Source: a virus. From it: a stretch of DNA of 64,000 nt. A model generated the notes under the pieces. The model made no database searches and had not been told where the DNA came from. It worked only from the letters and a program-made list of their open reading frames with translations. The position numbers were made by a program, and so were the translations under genes. Location: IMG/VR virus record IMGVR_UViG_3300020390_000002, positions 1 through 64,000 of that record; one strand, written 5' to 3'. Of this stretch, positions 23,471 through 31,703 are shown one piece after another (within the stretch, counting starts at the first letter, position 1; each line of letters begins with the position of its first letter).

Positions 23471-24075
23471 GCGTCCCCCGTCAGCACAGCCAGGGCGCGC
23501 TTCTCGTCACTGTTGAGGGTGCTCCAACCCATGATCCGGCGACCGATCTCACGGGCCTCTACCACGCTCATGGGGTCGGGGTCGAAATCCTGGGCGACCA
23601 GGTAGCGCCCCTCGATCCTGATCGCCTCGTAAGCCGCATGAGAGGCGGTCTCCGGGATCATCGGGCGCAGGCGACCGAAGAGCGACTTGGACAGCTCGCC
23701 CCGTGCATGCCCGAGCAGCCCCGTGATCAGCGCCAGCTCCTTGAGCGTCAGCTGCACGGTGTAGTCCGTCGGCACGGTCTGCGGGGCGTCATCGACTGCC
23801 CGGCGGGCCTCGATCAGGGCGTGCCAGGCATCGGTGTCGCCGGCGTGGCTAAAAATGCGCGAGTTGAAGCCGTGATCGACCGCTTGCCCCTGATACAGCG
23901 CCAGGGCACGAAGTCCCTTGTGGTAGTTGCCGTAAAGCTGACCCAGAACGCAGCGGCTTTCGTCTCTCTGGTCCAGTGCCTCCAGGTCGATCTTGTGCCA
24001 CCAGCCGGGCTTCTTCTTGTCGAGCAGGTCCGCGCCATCGAGGATGCGCGGGTCGATGTTCTGGTCGTCTTTCAT
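23467..24075 (-). CDS. Hypothetical protein, 202 residues
   Basis: A mostly helical soluble protein with a Trp-rich N-terminal part (KKPGWWHKIDLEALDQRD). GAGGACGAAT lies before the ATG, and a class 2 promoter is just upstream. I do not recognise a family. Confidence 0.6.
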   Translation of the reverse strand: MKDDQNIDPRILDGADLLDKKKPGWWHKIDLEALDQRDESRCVLGQLYGNYHKGLRALALYQGQAVDHGFNSRIFSHAGDTDAWHALIEARRAVDDAPQTVPTDYTVQLTLKELALITGLLGHARGELSKSLFGRLRPMIPETASHAAYEAIRIEGRYLVAQDFDPDPMSVVEAREIGRRIMGWSTLNSDEKRALAVLTGDA

Positions 24076-24500
24076 GTATTCGTCCTCGTTTTGGAGATTC
24101 CATTATTTGTCAGGCTTCCTGGCGCATAAACACTCGGCAGCAGGCGTTTTCTCAAGCCCCGAAAAATCCGACCCGGGGAAAAAGACGCTCGAAGGCGCAG
24201 ATAACTGCCGTGGCGTCCCCGCCGCGGCTTTATCCCACAAGGCATCCGCCGCGGTCGTACAACAAAGCCCGTGGTTCGATCCCGTGGGGCGCCTGCCGTG
24301 GCAGTTCCTTCACCGTTGCCGTTGCTTTCAACGCCGTCTGCCGTGCGATAAGATGAATCGAGCGTATTTGGACCCTGACCGAGCGCTCGCCACCCTGCCC
24401 CGTCCATCCCCGCCTCGAGCCACCCTTTGATAACCCTGGCCGTATCCCTTTGACCCGTGGCCCCGTATCCCGTGGGGTTGCCGCGGCGCTCTATCCACAA
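24076..24500. other. Promoter and gene-free spacer
   Basis: Positions 24102-24130 hold a class 2 promoter for the 24075 gene (TTTATG, 17 bases, AATAAT on the minus strand). The rest, to the terminator at 24503, shows no gene; GCCGCGG and CCCGTGG-like units recur. Confidence 0.55.
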
Positions 24501-24502
24501 AA

Positions 24503-24531
24503 GACAGGCCCGGCATGGTGTCCGGGCCTGT
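24503..24531 (-). terminator. Rho-independent terminator
   Basis: ACAGGCCCGG / CCGGGCCTGT 10-bp stem with an 8-base loop and a CTTTTG tail on the minus strand, after the 24545 gene. Confidence 0.8.
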
Positions 24532-24544
24532 GGCGCTATACGTT

Positions 24545-24769
24545 CTAGTGCCCGGAGTAGAAAGCGGACACGCCGTCCTGAAGCTGGTGGCGCGCGGACT
24601 GGGCACGCAGGGCATTGCGCTGAGCGCGGAATGCACGGCCATTGGTGCGTTCGGCAGTGCGCGCGGTCTGACGCACGGGGCTGGTGGTCAGGCGCTGAGC
24701 CCGTGCCGGTGCCTGCTCGGAGATGAACTGCATGATCTGGTCGTTGGCGCTGGGGGTCTTGTTCTTCAT
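24545..24769 (-). CDS. Small very basic protein, 74 residues
   Basis: Residues 24-60 carry many Arg and Gln with little hydrophobic content, suggesting a nucleic-acid-binding or disordered protein. AAAGGA lies eight bases before the ATG. It is a single-gene unit with its own operator-controlled promoter and terminator. Confidence 0.6.
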   Translation of the reverse strand: MKNKTPSANDQIMQFISEQAPARAQRLTTSPVRQTARTAERTNGRAFRAQRNALRAQSARHQLQDGVSAFYSGH

Positions 24770-24788
24770 GGCTTGGTCCTTTGGAGTT

Positions 24789-24804
24789 AAGTCAGTGCTG
24801 AGTG
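24789..24804. promoter_or_regulatory. Operator palindrome at the transcript start
   Basis: AAGTCAGTGCTGAGTG lies just downstream of the -10 of the 24769 gene promoter, where the transcript would start. Confidence 0.7.
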
Positions 24805-24811
24805 AAGTTTG

Positions 24812-24840
24812 ATTATGCAGAAGGCGAATCAGGCGCGCAA
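24812..24840 (-). promoter_or_regulatory. Sigma70-type promoter
   Basis: On the minus strand TTGCGC (24835-24840), 17 bases, CATAAT (24812-24817). The operator lies eight bases downstream of the -10. Confidence 0.65.
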
Positions 24841-25462
24841 GCGCTGGGAGCGGGGTTTTTGCCCAAGGGTTTCCGGGGCGCCGGAAATATATGCCGTGGC
24901 AGCACGCTGTAACCTAGCGGCACGGTCCTTTCCCCTTCACCCAGCGCTAAGCCCCACGACCCTAGCCCTATGCGCCAAGCGTTAGGAACCTACACTCAGC
25001 GCTGAGCAATCCGGGGACGGTCTCCTTTATGCCTGTACTCGAGGGACCTATGGCCTATGGGGGAGTAACCGTGTCTGTTTGTGCTATGGGAGTGACGCGC
25101 TGAGAGCGTCTCTAAGACACGGGAGTGCTTATCCTGTATGCGTGTACGTCTCTATGGACGATCGCAGCGGGAAGGAGCGCTGGATGCGCTGGAATGACGT
25201 GGTTCGTGGATGCTATATCGCTGTTTGCATCGCGCATAGGTCAGAGCGTGCTGCTTTGCGTATCGATCCGGGGGTTTGTCAACGATCCGGGCCTGGGCTT
25301 TCTGTGTGTCTTTCGCTTGGCGTTTGCGGGATTTTGTGCGTTGACGGGTGGTTGGGTTTTGTGGCGCTTGTTTGCGGGTTCGCGTGATCTGGATTTGACC
25401 GGGATTCAATCGTTTAGCATTTTGCGGTTATAACGTGCGGTATAAGGCTGGGGCTGTGGGGG
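24841..25462. other. Gene-poor spacer with an isolated palindrome
   Basis: No well-supported gene. CACTCAGCGCTGAGCA (24993-25008) matches the operator family but is far from any start. A 102-codon hydrophobic plus-strand frame (25125-25433) could encode a membrane protein, but no ribosome site supports it. Confidence 0.5.
24993..25008. promoter_or_regulatory. Orphan operator-like palindrome
   Basis: CACTCAGCGCTGAGCA keeps the ACTCAGCGCTGAG core but sits in a spacer without a clear promoter. Confidence 0.4.
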
Positions 25463-25624
25463 TCAACTCGGGTCATACGGGGCTTCGATCAGCAGCAGCG
25501 CGGGGCTACGGGGTTTGGCCTGGAGCTGGCGCAGTTCGCGGTTGTAGCGCTCGATCCGGTCGCGGATTTCGCGATGGCGGTGGCGAAGGATTTCAGCCTG
25601 GGCGAGGTCGAGGGTGGTGCGCAT
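25463..25624 (-). CDS. Hypothetical basic helical protein, 53 residues
   Basis: A short, Arg- and His-rich helical protein (HRHREIRDRIERYNRELRQLQ) with a Pro-containing tail. It is the last gene of a minus-strand series. The ATG is at 25624 and the ribosome site is weak. Confidence 0.5.
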   Translation of the reverse strand: MRTTLDLAQAEILRHRHREIRDRIERYNRELRQLQAKPRSPALLLIEAPYDPS

Positions 25625-25668
25625 GATGATACCGCGGTGGGTTGCCGCTGCATCATAGCGAAAGCGGG

Positions 25669-25764
25669 CTACGGTGTCTTGATGGCCGGGAAGGCAACCA
25701 TGAAGTGATCGCGACTGATCCAGCCGCGATTGAGTAGCCAGACCTGGAACGGGTGGTCGCTCAT
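25669..25764 (-). CDS. 31-residue hypothetical peptide
   Basis: A tiny frame whose ATG overlaps the stop of the membrane protein upstream (ATGA), the pattern used by neighbouring genes. It contains Trp and aromatic residues and no other feature. Confidence 0.4.
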   Translation of the reverse strand: MSDHPFQVWLLNRGWISRDHFMVAFPAIKTP

Positions 25765-25937
25765 GACCTGACCCGCCGGCCGAGCGGCTGGTATCGCTGG
25801 TCGAGGACGGCGCCGGCGATCGTGATACAGATGATGCCGCCGATCTCGCGCAGCCCGATGGGTTGCCAGTCGATCAGCATGCCGATGCCGATGATGAACA
25901 GGGCGTAGCCGCCGATCGTGAGCAGCATGGTGCGCAT
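25761..25937 (-). CDS. Small membrane protein, 58 residues
   Basis: Two hydrophobic helices (about 4-23 and 31-45) and a basic C-terminus. It is coupled by ATGA overlaps to genes on both sides. The function is unknown. Confidence 0.6.
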   Translation of the reverse strand: MRTMLLTIGGYALFIIGIGMLIDWQPIGLREIGGIICITIAGAVLDQRYQPLGRRVRS

Positions 25938-26074
25938 CAGTAGTCGCCGTCCTCGTAGATGGCCTCGATCAGCTCGGTCAGCTGCGTGCGCAGGGCCGCC
26001 CAGTCGACGCCGGTGTATTGCTCGCTGGCGTTGCCGCCCTGCTGGAGGACCAGATATACGGTTGTGGTGCTCAT
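25937..26074 (-). CDS. Hypothetical protein, 45 residues
   Basis: A short beta then helix protein (TTVYLVLQQGG..., TELIEAIYEDGDY). Both ends overlap neighbouring genes by ATGA, supporting it as a real cistron. Confidence 0.55.
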   Translation of the reverse strand: MSTTTVYLVLQQGGNASEQYTGVDWAALRTQLTELIEAIYEDGDY

Positions 26075-26286
26075 GCGCCTGGCCCTTCGATAAACGCAGG
26101 GCACTGCTCGTGCTTTCCGAACGGACGGCGCTGGCACAGCAGCTCGCCGTCGTCTGTCTCGTAGAGCGCGACCGGGTGACCCTGGGCGAACTCGTTGATC
26201 GAGACGCGGCGGTTCAGGTGCGCGGCGTCGGTCGCGCTGTGCGGCACGATCTCGATGTCGTCGGTGAAGAATTTGATGGGCTTCAT
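26071..26286 (-). CDS. Hypothetical protein, 71 residues
   Basis: A small, probably beta-rich protein (IKFFTDDIEIVPHSATD). The ATG at 26286 directly follows a half-operator (GACTCAGCAC). A class 2 promoter (GATACT -10 near 26320) appears to drive it from within the end of the upstream gene. Confidence 0.6.
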   Translation of the reverse strand: MKPIKFFTDDIEIVPHSATDAAHLNRRVSINEFAQGHPVALYETDDGELLCQRRPFGKHEQCPAFIEGPGA

Positions 26287-26320
26287 GTGCTGAGTCCGTG
26301 TTGTTTTCGAGATTCCAGTA

Positions 26321-26692
26321 TCAGTCCGGGTCCGCGGGGCTTCCAGCAACGGCGCGCGGCTTGACGAAGAGCACCTGCGCGAACCCCTGCATGCGAAACT
26401 CGCTCAGGTCGATACCGAGCGCCTTGGATTCCAGCTCACCCGGCCAGAAGCCGCTCCAGCGCGAGAAGGCGGGGTCGTGATCCTCGCAGGCACACTGCAG
26501 CCGCTGATCGCCACAGGAGGAGCACCGCTCAATGTCGCAGCCGTCTTGATGCGGTTGGCCGGCGGACACGCCGCAGTCGTAGCAGTTCGGGAGCTCGGTG
26601 CCCTGCTCTTCCTCGCACAGGCATTCCGATTCGTATTCGCCGCAGAACTCGCAGTGGTTCTCGACGTAGGAACCGTCGTATTCGCCGCTCAT
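26321..26692 (-). CDS. Cys-rich zinc-binding hypothetical protein
   Basis: A 123-residue protein with four Cys pairs in the first 70 residues (CEFC, CLC, CYDC, CSSC, CAC), likely two zinc sites. A D-P-A-F-S-R-W-x-G-F-W-P-G-E motif follows that I recall from uncharacterised phage and actinobacterial proteins, then a C-terminal alpha/beta segment. It is coupled to the 26689 gene. Confidence 0.65.
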   Translation of the reverse strand: MSGEYDGSYVENHCEFCGEYESECLCEEEQGTELPNCYDCGVSAGQPHQDGCDIERCSSCGDQRLQCACEDHDPAFSRWSGFWPGELESKALGIDLSEFRMQGFAQVLFVKPRAVAGSPADPD

Positions 26693-26880
26693 GGGTCGAT
26701 TCCGATTTCGTGGCCCAGCGGCACGATCACTTCGTTTTCGACGCAGCGCTCGGCTTCCGCCTCTTCTTTCGAGCGAAACTTCCGAGCCCGCGCGACGTTG
26801 TTGGTGTAGCTGCTTTTGGAACCAGGCTCGGCGACATAGCCGCCGCCCTGATCAGTGCGCTTGAGAACGTAGTGGCTCAT
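26689..26880 (-). CDS. Hypothetical basic protein, 63 residues
   Basis: Starts [17 protein letters not shown], resembling small phage proteins with a gly-rich strand followed by an [15 protein letters not shown] helix. I chose ATG 26880 (GGAGATATTG before it). A GTG at 26961 with GGAG upstream would add 27 residues, so the longer form is possible. Confidence 0.6.
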   Translation of the reverse strand: MSHYVLKRTDQGGGYVAEPGSKSSYTNNVARARKFRSKEEAEAERCVENEVIVPLGHEIGIDP

Positions 26881-26964
26881 CAATATCTCCGAAATTTGTC
26901 GCGCCGCAACGTGCGCGAGCGGGTGTCTGTGTCCGACGATGGCGATACACTTGTCGCTCACCGC

Positions 26965-27180
26965 TTACTCCGTCAGGTCCAGCCGGCGTTCGATCCGGTC
27001 GATACGACGTGCCATTGCGCGCATCGCTTCGCGATCGTCACCGGCGCCCGCATAGATGTGGCCTACGGTGTGCTCGATCGACGAGAGCCGCGTTTCGATC
27101 CGGTCCAAACGGTTCGCCGCATCCTGCTGATCGGCACGGATCGCCTTGAGGTGTTCGAGTATCAGATTGTCGTCAGCCAT
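26965..27180 (-). CDS. Coiled-coil protein, 71 residues
   Basis: Heptad repeats (LEHLKAIRADQQDAANRLDR, then RMARRIDRIERRLDL) indicate an oligomeric coiled coil. GAGGACACG lies before the ATG. A class 2 promoter (CAATAA -10 near 27210) lies upstream. Confidence 0.6.
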   Translation of the reverse strand: MADDNLILEHLKAIRADQQDAANRLDRIETRLSSIEHTVGHIYAGAGDDREAMRAMARRIDRIERRLDLTE

Positions 27181-27206
27181 GAACGTGTCCTCGTGTTGTC
27201 CATGTC

Positions 27207-27425
27207 TTATTGTCGAACAGACTCCGCGGCGAATCGAGTGTCGGGCAGATAGAACTTCGTATCGCCATGTCGTTTCCCGTCCACAGCCTTTCCGCACACG
27301 CGCCCATCCGGCAGCTTGTAAAGCGACACGTAAGGGAAGTTGCCGGTCGGGTAAGGCGTCACGTTCTGTGGCCCGATCTCGCGGTAGAACTCGTCCTTGG
27401 TGACTTCGCGCCACTGATCGCTCAT
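27207..27425 (-). CDS. Hypothetical protein, 72 residues
   Basis: A small beta-rich protein with a DEFYREIGP start that recalls the DEFWDDYQP start of the 29839 gene, so these may be distant paralogues. Its start overlaps the stop of the 27422 gene. Confidence 0.55.
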   Translation of the reverse strand: MSDQWREVTKDEFYREIGPQNVTPYPTGNFPYVSLYKLPDGRVCGKAVDGKRHGDTKFYLPDTRFAAESVRQ

Positions 27426-27847
27426 GAGTTGCCTCCGGAAGCGGCGATGACCTGCTCGAAGTCGTCGCGGGTGATGAGGGTGCTCGGGTCCGCCAGGTCC
27501 ACCGGCTTGGAGATGAACATGCCGTTCGCCTTTGCATGCTGGGTGGTCATCGTGCCGCTGTAGAACTCGGCTATGCAGAAGCTCTCGATGCCGTCGTTCG
27601 TGCGCCAGCGCATCGGCGGCAACACATTGAGCGCGTAGTCGAAGCGCTCCTCGTTACTGGCTACCGCCGGACCCAGGAAGGCGTCGCGCTCCCACTGCGT
27701 CTTGAACGCCAGATACTCGTCCCATTCCATGAGCACGGGCTCGACGTATTCGGGATTGGCGCGATACTTCACGGGGATCTGGTCGTCGAGCACGACGGTC
27801 AGGATCGAGCCGCGGAAGTTGCCCTTGTCGATTACTACCTTCTCCAT
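27422..27847 (-). CDS. Hypothetical protein, 141 residues
   Basis: An alpha/beta soluble protein without a recognisable motif; a TRDDFEQVI helix near the end is similar to the TKDEFYREI of its neighbour. A GATAAT -10-like element (near 27877) lies upstream. Confidence 0.55.
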   Translation of the reverse strand: MEKVVIDKGNFRGSILTVVLDDQIPVKYRANPEYVEPVLMEWDEYLAFKTQWERDAFLGPAVASNEERFDYALNVLPPMRWRTNDGIESFCIAEFYSGTMTTQHAKANGMFISKPVDLADPSTLITRDDFEQVIAASGGNS

Positions 27848-27876
27848 TGCAGTCCCTTGTTATTGCTGTAGTTTTA

Positions 27877-28167
27877 TTATCCGCAACGCTGCGCGGGGCT
27901 GCGAGCGATGGCAGCGGGGATCGTCGGATCAGCCGCGCGCGCTTGCCGCAGCAGCGCCAGCGCTTTGCGGCGGACGTATTCCGGCAGCGGGTGCTTCGCC
28001 CGGGTGGTGACCTCGCCGAGCCTGTCCACGGTGTAGGTGTCCACGCGGGTGATGTCGGCGGGACCGAAGTAGCCGCAGCGCAGGAACTGGACGATCACCC
28101 GCTCGGATGTGACGGCCGATGCCTGCCAGTGGCTCGCTTTGTTGGCGCCCAGGATCAGCGCGCTCAT
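27877..28167 (-). CDS. Hypothetical protein, 96 residues
   Basis: A beta-rich N-terminal half (ERVIVQFLRCGYFGPADI) and a basic helical C-terminal half. The ATG overlaps the stop of the 28164 gene. The function is unknown. Confidence 0.55.
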   Translation of the reverse strand: MSALILGANKASHWQASAVTSERVIVQFLRCGYFGPADITRVDTYTVDRLGEVTTRAKHPLPEYVRRKALALLRQARAADPTIPAAIARSPAQRCG

Positions 28168-28553
28168 CCGATCTCACCCAGCAAACTCAGCGGCATCCGC
28201 AGGCGTTTCGCATAGTTGATCCGGCCGCACAACGACTGGAACAGCAGCGACACCAGGTCTGCGTTGCCTCGCGCATGAATGTCCAGAAACCATTGGCCGC
28301 TCAATAGCCCGACCAACTCCGCCAACGTGACCAGCTGCAACCCGCCAGCGAGTTCAGCCAGCCGTTGGACGACCTGGCCCAGATGCACATCTTCGAGGTC
28401 GCATTCGAGCTTTTCTGCCCAGACCTTCATGGCGCTGGATTCACGCTCACTCGCCGCCATCGCGGTGCAGGCGAGCTGTAGCAGCCTGACATCGTGGTCG
28501 TCGAGCGTGACCGAATGCTCACACAGGTCGGTGAAGGTGCGAGTACGACTCAT
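28164..28553 (-). CDS. Hypothetical helical protein (family C)
   Basis: A 129-residue protein whose first 65 residues match the 29097 protein: L-D-x-x-DVRLLQLA, then KVWAEKLECDLEDV, then VQRLAEL. These are paralogues. The C-terminal half is Leu-rich and helical. It overlaps the neighbour downstream and has a weak ribosome site. Confidence 0.6.
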   Translation of the reverse strand: MSRTRTFTDLCEHSVTLDDHDVRLLQLACTAMAASERESSAMKVWAEKLECDLEDVHLGQVVQRLAELAGGLQLVTLAELVGLLSGQWFLDIHARGNADLVSLLFQSLCGRINYAKRLRMPLSLLGEIG

Positions 28554-28555
28554 GG

Positions 28556-28858
28556 CTACTGCACCGCCTCGAGCGCGGCATCGAAGATGCGGTCGCTCGA
28601 GCCGTCGGGGCGGACGCCGTAATCGCTGATCGCGTCTTCGCCGTTGCCCAGGATGAAGCAGGCCCACAAATGGTCGCCAGACTTGTTGCGGAATCGGATC
28701 GTCGCCATGTCGACCGCATCCACGGCCTCCACCATCTCGGTTCGAGTCGGCGTCCGGACAATCTCGTCGTCGCCGTAGTCTACCTCGAGAGGCGCGAAAC
28801 CTTCCTTGTCGGCCTCTTCGATATAGGCATTGAGCAGCGTGCGTTCGATGAAGTTCAT
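28556..28858 (-). CDS. Hypothetical protein, 100 residues
   Basis: An acidic alpha/beta protein with ACFILGNGEDAISDYGVR, a segment typical of small phage proteins of unknown function. It lies three bases after the 28861 gene. No motif is recognised. Confidence 0.55.
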   Translation of the reverse strand: MNFIERTLLNAYIEEADKEGFAPLEVDYGDDEIVRTPTRTEMVEAVDAVDMATIRFRNKSGDHLWACFILGNGEDAISDYGVRPDGSSDRIFDAALEAVQ

Positions 28859-28860
28859 GG

Positions 28861-29100
28861 CTACACCTCGATGTAGTGGATGGATTCTTCCCAGGGCGTA
28901 GCCACGTTCGGGATATAGTTCGTGCCGCCCCGGCTGTGCGGATAGACCGTGCCGTCTTCGGCAATCTCGACCAGATCCCCAGGCTCGTAGATTTCGGGCA
29001 CGGTCTCCTGGTGATAGGGGCGCGGCTCGAAGCGCTCGTTGTATTGCGCTAGCGCTTCGTCGAGCCACTTGCGATAGGCGATCATGAAGGCGCGGTTCAT
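28861..29100 (-). CDS. Hypothetical protein, 79 residues
   Basis: A helical start (AYRKWLDEALAQYNERF) and a beta-rich acidic end. It overlaps the stop of the 29097 gene. Unknown. Confidence 0.55.
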   Translation of the reverse strand: MNRAFMIAYRKWLDEALAQYNERFEPRPYHQETVPEIYEPGDLVEIAEDGTVYPHSRGGTNYIPNVATPWEESIHYIEV

Positions 29101-29525
29101 GACTGTGCCGCCAGTTCTGGGTCACGCTCGAAGTGTTTTGCACCGTTGAACGTGCCGGGTGGGAATTGATCGCGTCTCGCCAGCAGCAGCACGGTCATCA
29201 GGGCCGCATACCAGCTCTCGTCGTGCGGCTTGTCCTGCTTGGGCAGCGCCGGATAGAAGCGATAGGGGTTGGTGTAGTCGATCATCGTGGCGATCGACGC
29301 CAGTGCGTGTTCATCCACGATCTTCGCCAGGCGCGACACGACATACATGCGGCGCACGTCCTCGACCGGCATGCCACAGCGCTCAGCCCAGAGCTTTCTG
29401 GCATAGGGCCAGCTGTCGCCGACATCGGACTTCGCCAGCATGATCAGGCGCACGTCCCATTGGTCCAGGGGCGGCGTGAAACGAGCCGGCCCGATCGTGG
29501 ATGACCAGAGTTTCATGCCGCTCAT
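29097..29525 (-). CDS. Hypothetical helical protein (family C)
   Basis: A 142-residue paralogue of the 28164 protein, sharing LDQWDVRLIML, ARKLWAERCGMPVEDV and VVSRLAKIV segments. The ATG at 29525 has GGGAG eight bases upstream and overlaps the 29522 stop. Two copies so close suggest tandem duplication with divergence. Confidence 0.6.
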   Translation of the reverse strand: MSGMKLWSSTIGPARFTPPLDQWDVRLIMLAKSDVGDSWPYARKLWAERCGMPVEDVRRMYVVSRLAKIVDEHALASIATMIDYTNPYRFYPALPKQDKPHDESWYAALMTVLLLARRDQFPPGTFNGAKHFERDPELAAQS

Positions 29526-29836
29526 GAGTTTGACTCCCGCTGTGCCTTGACCCAATCCACGTAGCCGCGCCGCGTGTCGTTGTTCGTGACTTCGAGCTGC
29601 CAGTCCTCGACCGAGAACTCCGGGTCCTCGCCCCAGGGGTTGACCTCCGGCTCCGGCTCGATCTCGTAGGTGTCGTAGGGGTCACCCACCGCCTCGTGCG
29701 TTTCGCTCGGCGGGCAGGACTTGAGGTCGCGCAGGCGCGCCTCGAGTCCGTTGAGAATCGCTCGCGCTGAGGCGGTCTTGGGGTCCAGACTCTCGACCGA
29801 GAAGCCGATCTGATAGGCGTGGTTGTATTTCTTCAT
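29522..29836 (-). CDS. Hypothetical protein (YNHA family)
   Basis: A 104-residue acidic protein starting MKKYNHAYQIGFSVES; the 32239 protein starts MSKRYNHAFTLAFELV, so the two share a domain. The centre is acidic with a PPSET linker. The function is unknown. Confidence 0.6.
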   Translation of the reverse strand: MKKYNHAYQIGFSVESLDPKTASARAILNGLEARLRDLKSCPPSETHEAVGDPYDTYEIEPEPEVNPWGEDPEFSVEDWQLEVTNNDTRRGYVDWVKAQRESNS

Positions 29837-29838
29837 GG

Positions 29839-30126
29839 CTACTCTTCCTCCGCGGGGTCATTTGTCATATACACCGCTTCCACTTCGTCGTTGTCGCGGG
29901 CTTTTTGCGTGACCACGTAGCCCACGCAATTGACCCAGTGATAGCGGGGCACCGCATATAGGGAGCCGTCGTCCGTGCCGTCGACGACGGTCCAGACTCG
30001 GTCGATCGGGTAGGTTTCGACGAGCGCCCGATCGTTGGTGCATAGATCGCCGCCAACCTCTATCGGCTGATAGTCATCCCAGAATTCGTCTTCGGTAATA
30101 AGCGTTGGTTCGGGGAGGGTCTTCAT
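29839..30126 (-). CDS. Hypothetical acidic protein, 95 residues
   Basis: Acidic ends and a beta-rich centre (RVWTVVDGTDDGSLYAV, then NCVGYVV). The ATG lies directly after a half-operator (GGACTCAGCAC). The last gene before it, at 30200, is a separate unit. Confidence 0.6.
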   Translation of the reverse strand: MKTLPEPTLITEDEFWDDYQPIEVGGDLCTNDRALVETYPIDRVWTVVDGTDDGSLYAVPRYHWVNCVGYVVTQKARDNDEVEAVYMTNDPAEEE

Positions 30127-30159
30127 GTGCTGAGTCCGTTTTGTTGATCTGCTTAAAGC

Positions 30160-30175
30160 ATGTCAGCGCTGACTT
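30160..30175. promoter_or_regulatory. Operator palindrome
   Basis: ATGTCAGCGCTGACTT lies in the leader between the 30200 and 29839 genes, with a half-site near 30130. The promoter elements here are weak. Confidence 0.7.
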
Positions 30176-30199
30176 GGCTTTGCGCGCGAAGGTGCGCGG

Positions 30200-30652
30200 C
30201 TAAAGTCCGATCGCCTCGAGCCTATCCGCCAGCTGGTTCATGTCGTCGCGGAAAGCGCCCGGATCATCCTTGTGAGGGGTCACTTCGACACACACCAGAT
30301 TGTGCGACTTGAGCTGGTCGTAAGAATCCGAGAATGTATCCTTGTCGGGATCAGAAAGAAGGAGGACCGTCTGGAGCACTTCGCCCCTGCGCAGTTCGTC
30401 CAGAGCTTTGAGCGCCAGGCGATCTTCGCCGAAATCCTGCGGGACAGCATTCACGTGAAACGGCCAATTCAGCGTGCGCGCCATCACTGCCCCTGCGAAA
30501 CAAACCGTGCATGTGCCCGGGAATTCCCAGTCGGTGTTCTGGTGGTAATAGTCGTCCATGCTGACGATGTAGCGATGGTCCTCCTCGACCTCACCCAGGT
30601 CAGCCAACGCCACGCGGATCAGTTCGGACGGAATGTTCGGCAGTTTTTTCAT
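30200..30652 (-). CDS. Hypothetical protein (family D)
   Basis: A 150-residue protein with a CAVCFAGAVMA-type segment (TVCFAGAVMARTL) and a C-terminal D-x-x-Q-LADRLEAIGL helix; both recur in the 33743 protein, a clear paralogue. The ATG follows the operator-controlled promoter by 33 bases. The function is unknown. Confidence 0.65.
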   Translation of the reverse strand: MKKLPNIPSELIRVALADLGEVEEDHRYIVSMDDYYHQNTDWEFPGTCTVCFAGAVMARTLNWPFHVNAVPQDFGEDRLALKALDELRRGEVLQTVLLLSDPDKDTFSDSYDQLKSHNLVCVEVTPHKDDPGAFRDDMNQLADRLEAIGL

Positions 30653-30684
30653 ACGCTGAGCCTCTGTTGTTGTTGTCTGCGTTG

Positions 30685-30713
30685 ATTATGTCAGCGCTGA
30701 CTTATGCCTGCAA
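30685..30713 (-). promoter_or_regulatory. Promoter with operator in the spacer
   Basis: On the minus strand TTGCAG (30708-30713), 17 bases, CATAAT (30685-30690). The perfect core GTCAGCGCTGAC fills the spacer. Confidence 0.7.
30688..30703. promoter_or_regulatory. Operator palindrome
   Basis: ATGTCAGCGCTGACTT within the 30652 gene promoter. Confidence 0.8.
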
Positions 30714-30761
30714 TAGCTGGCGGCGGCTATTTCGTGCTCGCCGCGGCGTCTGCCTGGACGA

Positions 30762-30787
30762 AAGAAAGGGGCGCCGAAGCGCCCCTT
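30762..30787 (-). terminator. Rho-independent terminator
   Basis: AAGGGGCGC / GCGCCCCTT stem, CGAA loop and TTCTTTC tail on the minus strand, directly after the 30794 gene. Confidence 0.8.
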
Positions 30788-30793
30788 GTTGGG

Positions 30794-31357
30794 TCAGGCG
30801 GCGACTGCCTCCTTGCCCTTCTCGGCGATCGAAGCCATCGCCGGATTGTCGTAGTCGAAGGTCATCGTGGTCTCGATACCCTGGCCCCGGACGCTGGAGA
30901 CGCCGCCGAGTTCCATGAAGAAGGTCTTGATGTAGTTCGCCTGGGTCGCCGTCTTGTGCCCGGTGACGCGCATGATCTTGGCGTAGTCCAGCGTCGCCGG
31001 CTTCTTCGCCTCGATCAGCTCGATCACTGCGCGCAGCGGCTTGTCCGCCACCGCCTGCCGGAGACCCTTCGCGAACGCCACGATCGCCAAGCGCTTCTTG
31101 AACTCGCGCGAACCGGCTTCGACCTTCACCGGGTCGAGGTTGTTGCTCTCGCACCAGCCGATCGCATCGTCCGGCAGCTTGAACAGCACCTCCGCCATCT
31201 TCGCGTGGGTCTTGCTGGCGGATACGAGCTTCGCATCCTCCATGTCGCCGTGCGCCTCGAAGCGCGCCTGGGCTTCCTTCGCCGTGTTCAGACGACTCTT
31301 GATGGCGTCCTTCATGACCTTGCGGAACTTGGTGGTGTATTCATTCTTCTGCGTCAT
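30794..31357 (-). CDS. Helical protein with C-terminal winged-helix-like domain (family A)
   Basis: A 187-residue protein of the same layout as those at 19699 and 37347: charged helical N-terminal part, then VIELIEAKKPATLDYAKIMRV, a TATQANYIKTFFMELGGV helix and a terminal beta hairpin. GAGAGG lies seven bases before the ATG at 31357. Its strong terminator suggests high expression. A DNA-binding role is inferred from the fold-like pattern. Confidence 0.6.
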   Translation of the reverse strand: MTQKNEYTTKFRKVMKDAIKSRLNTAKEAQARFEAHGDMEDAKLVSASKTHAKMAEVLFKLPDDAIGWCESNNLDPVKVEAGSREFKKRLAIVAFAKGLRQAVADKPLRAVIELIEAKKPATLDYAKIMRVTGHKTATQANYIKTFFMELGGVSSVRGQGIETTMTFDYDNPAMASIAEKGKEAVAA

Positions 31358-31674
31358 GGTGTTACCTCTCATGCTGTGTGTGAATTGACACTTTCGTGCC
31401 TGTTTTTCTATGTCGCTTATTTCCCTGCGACAACTATAGTTTCGTGGAGGCGACGCGGCTGCGCAATAGATTTTTACGGCTAATTTCAACGCCTTGCGAT
31501 TTCACCACAAGAAAGGCAAAGCGAGGCGTTGCGTCGAATCCAGCGCTCCATGCTCGGATATGTCTTATCTTTTGCCGTCGCTTAGAAGCGCTCACACGCG
31601 CTCGCCCTGCGAAGACGATACGACGCGCTCAGTGCATCCGCGCATCGGACAGAACCGCGGCTGAAGCCGGATAC
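31358..31674. other. Leader and gene-free spacer
   Basis: Contains the promoter region of the 31357 gene (TTGTCG, 17 bases, TAGAAA on the minus strand, near 31405-31433). No gene or clear repeat is seen in the remainder. Confidence 0.45.
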
Positions 31675-31700
31675 AAAAAACCCCGCGCGAGGCGGGGTTT
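31675..31700 (-). terminator. Rho-independent terminator
   Basis: CCCCGC / GCGGGG stem with a short loop, followed on the minus strand by TTTTTTG. It ends the unit that starts at 32072. Confidence 0.8.
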
Positions 31701-31703
31701 GGT

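Noticed and set aside
25125-25433. A 102-codon hydrophobic plus-strand frame that could be a membrane protein
   Set aside because: No ribosome site or promoter, opposite strand to its surroundings, and composition like translated GC-rich spacer DNA.
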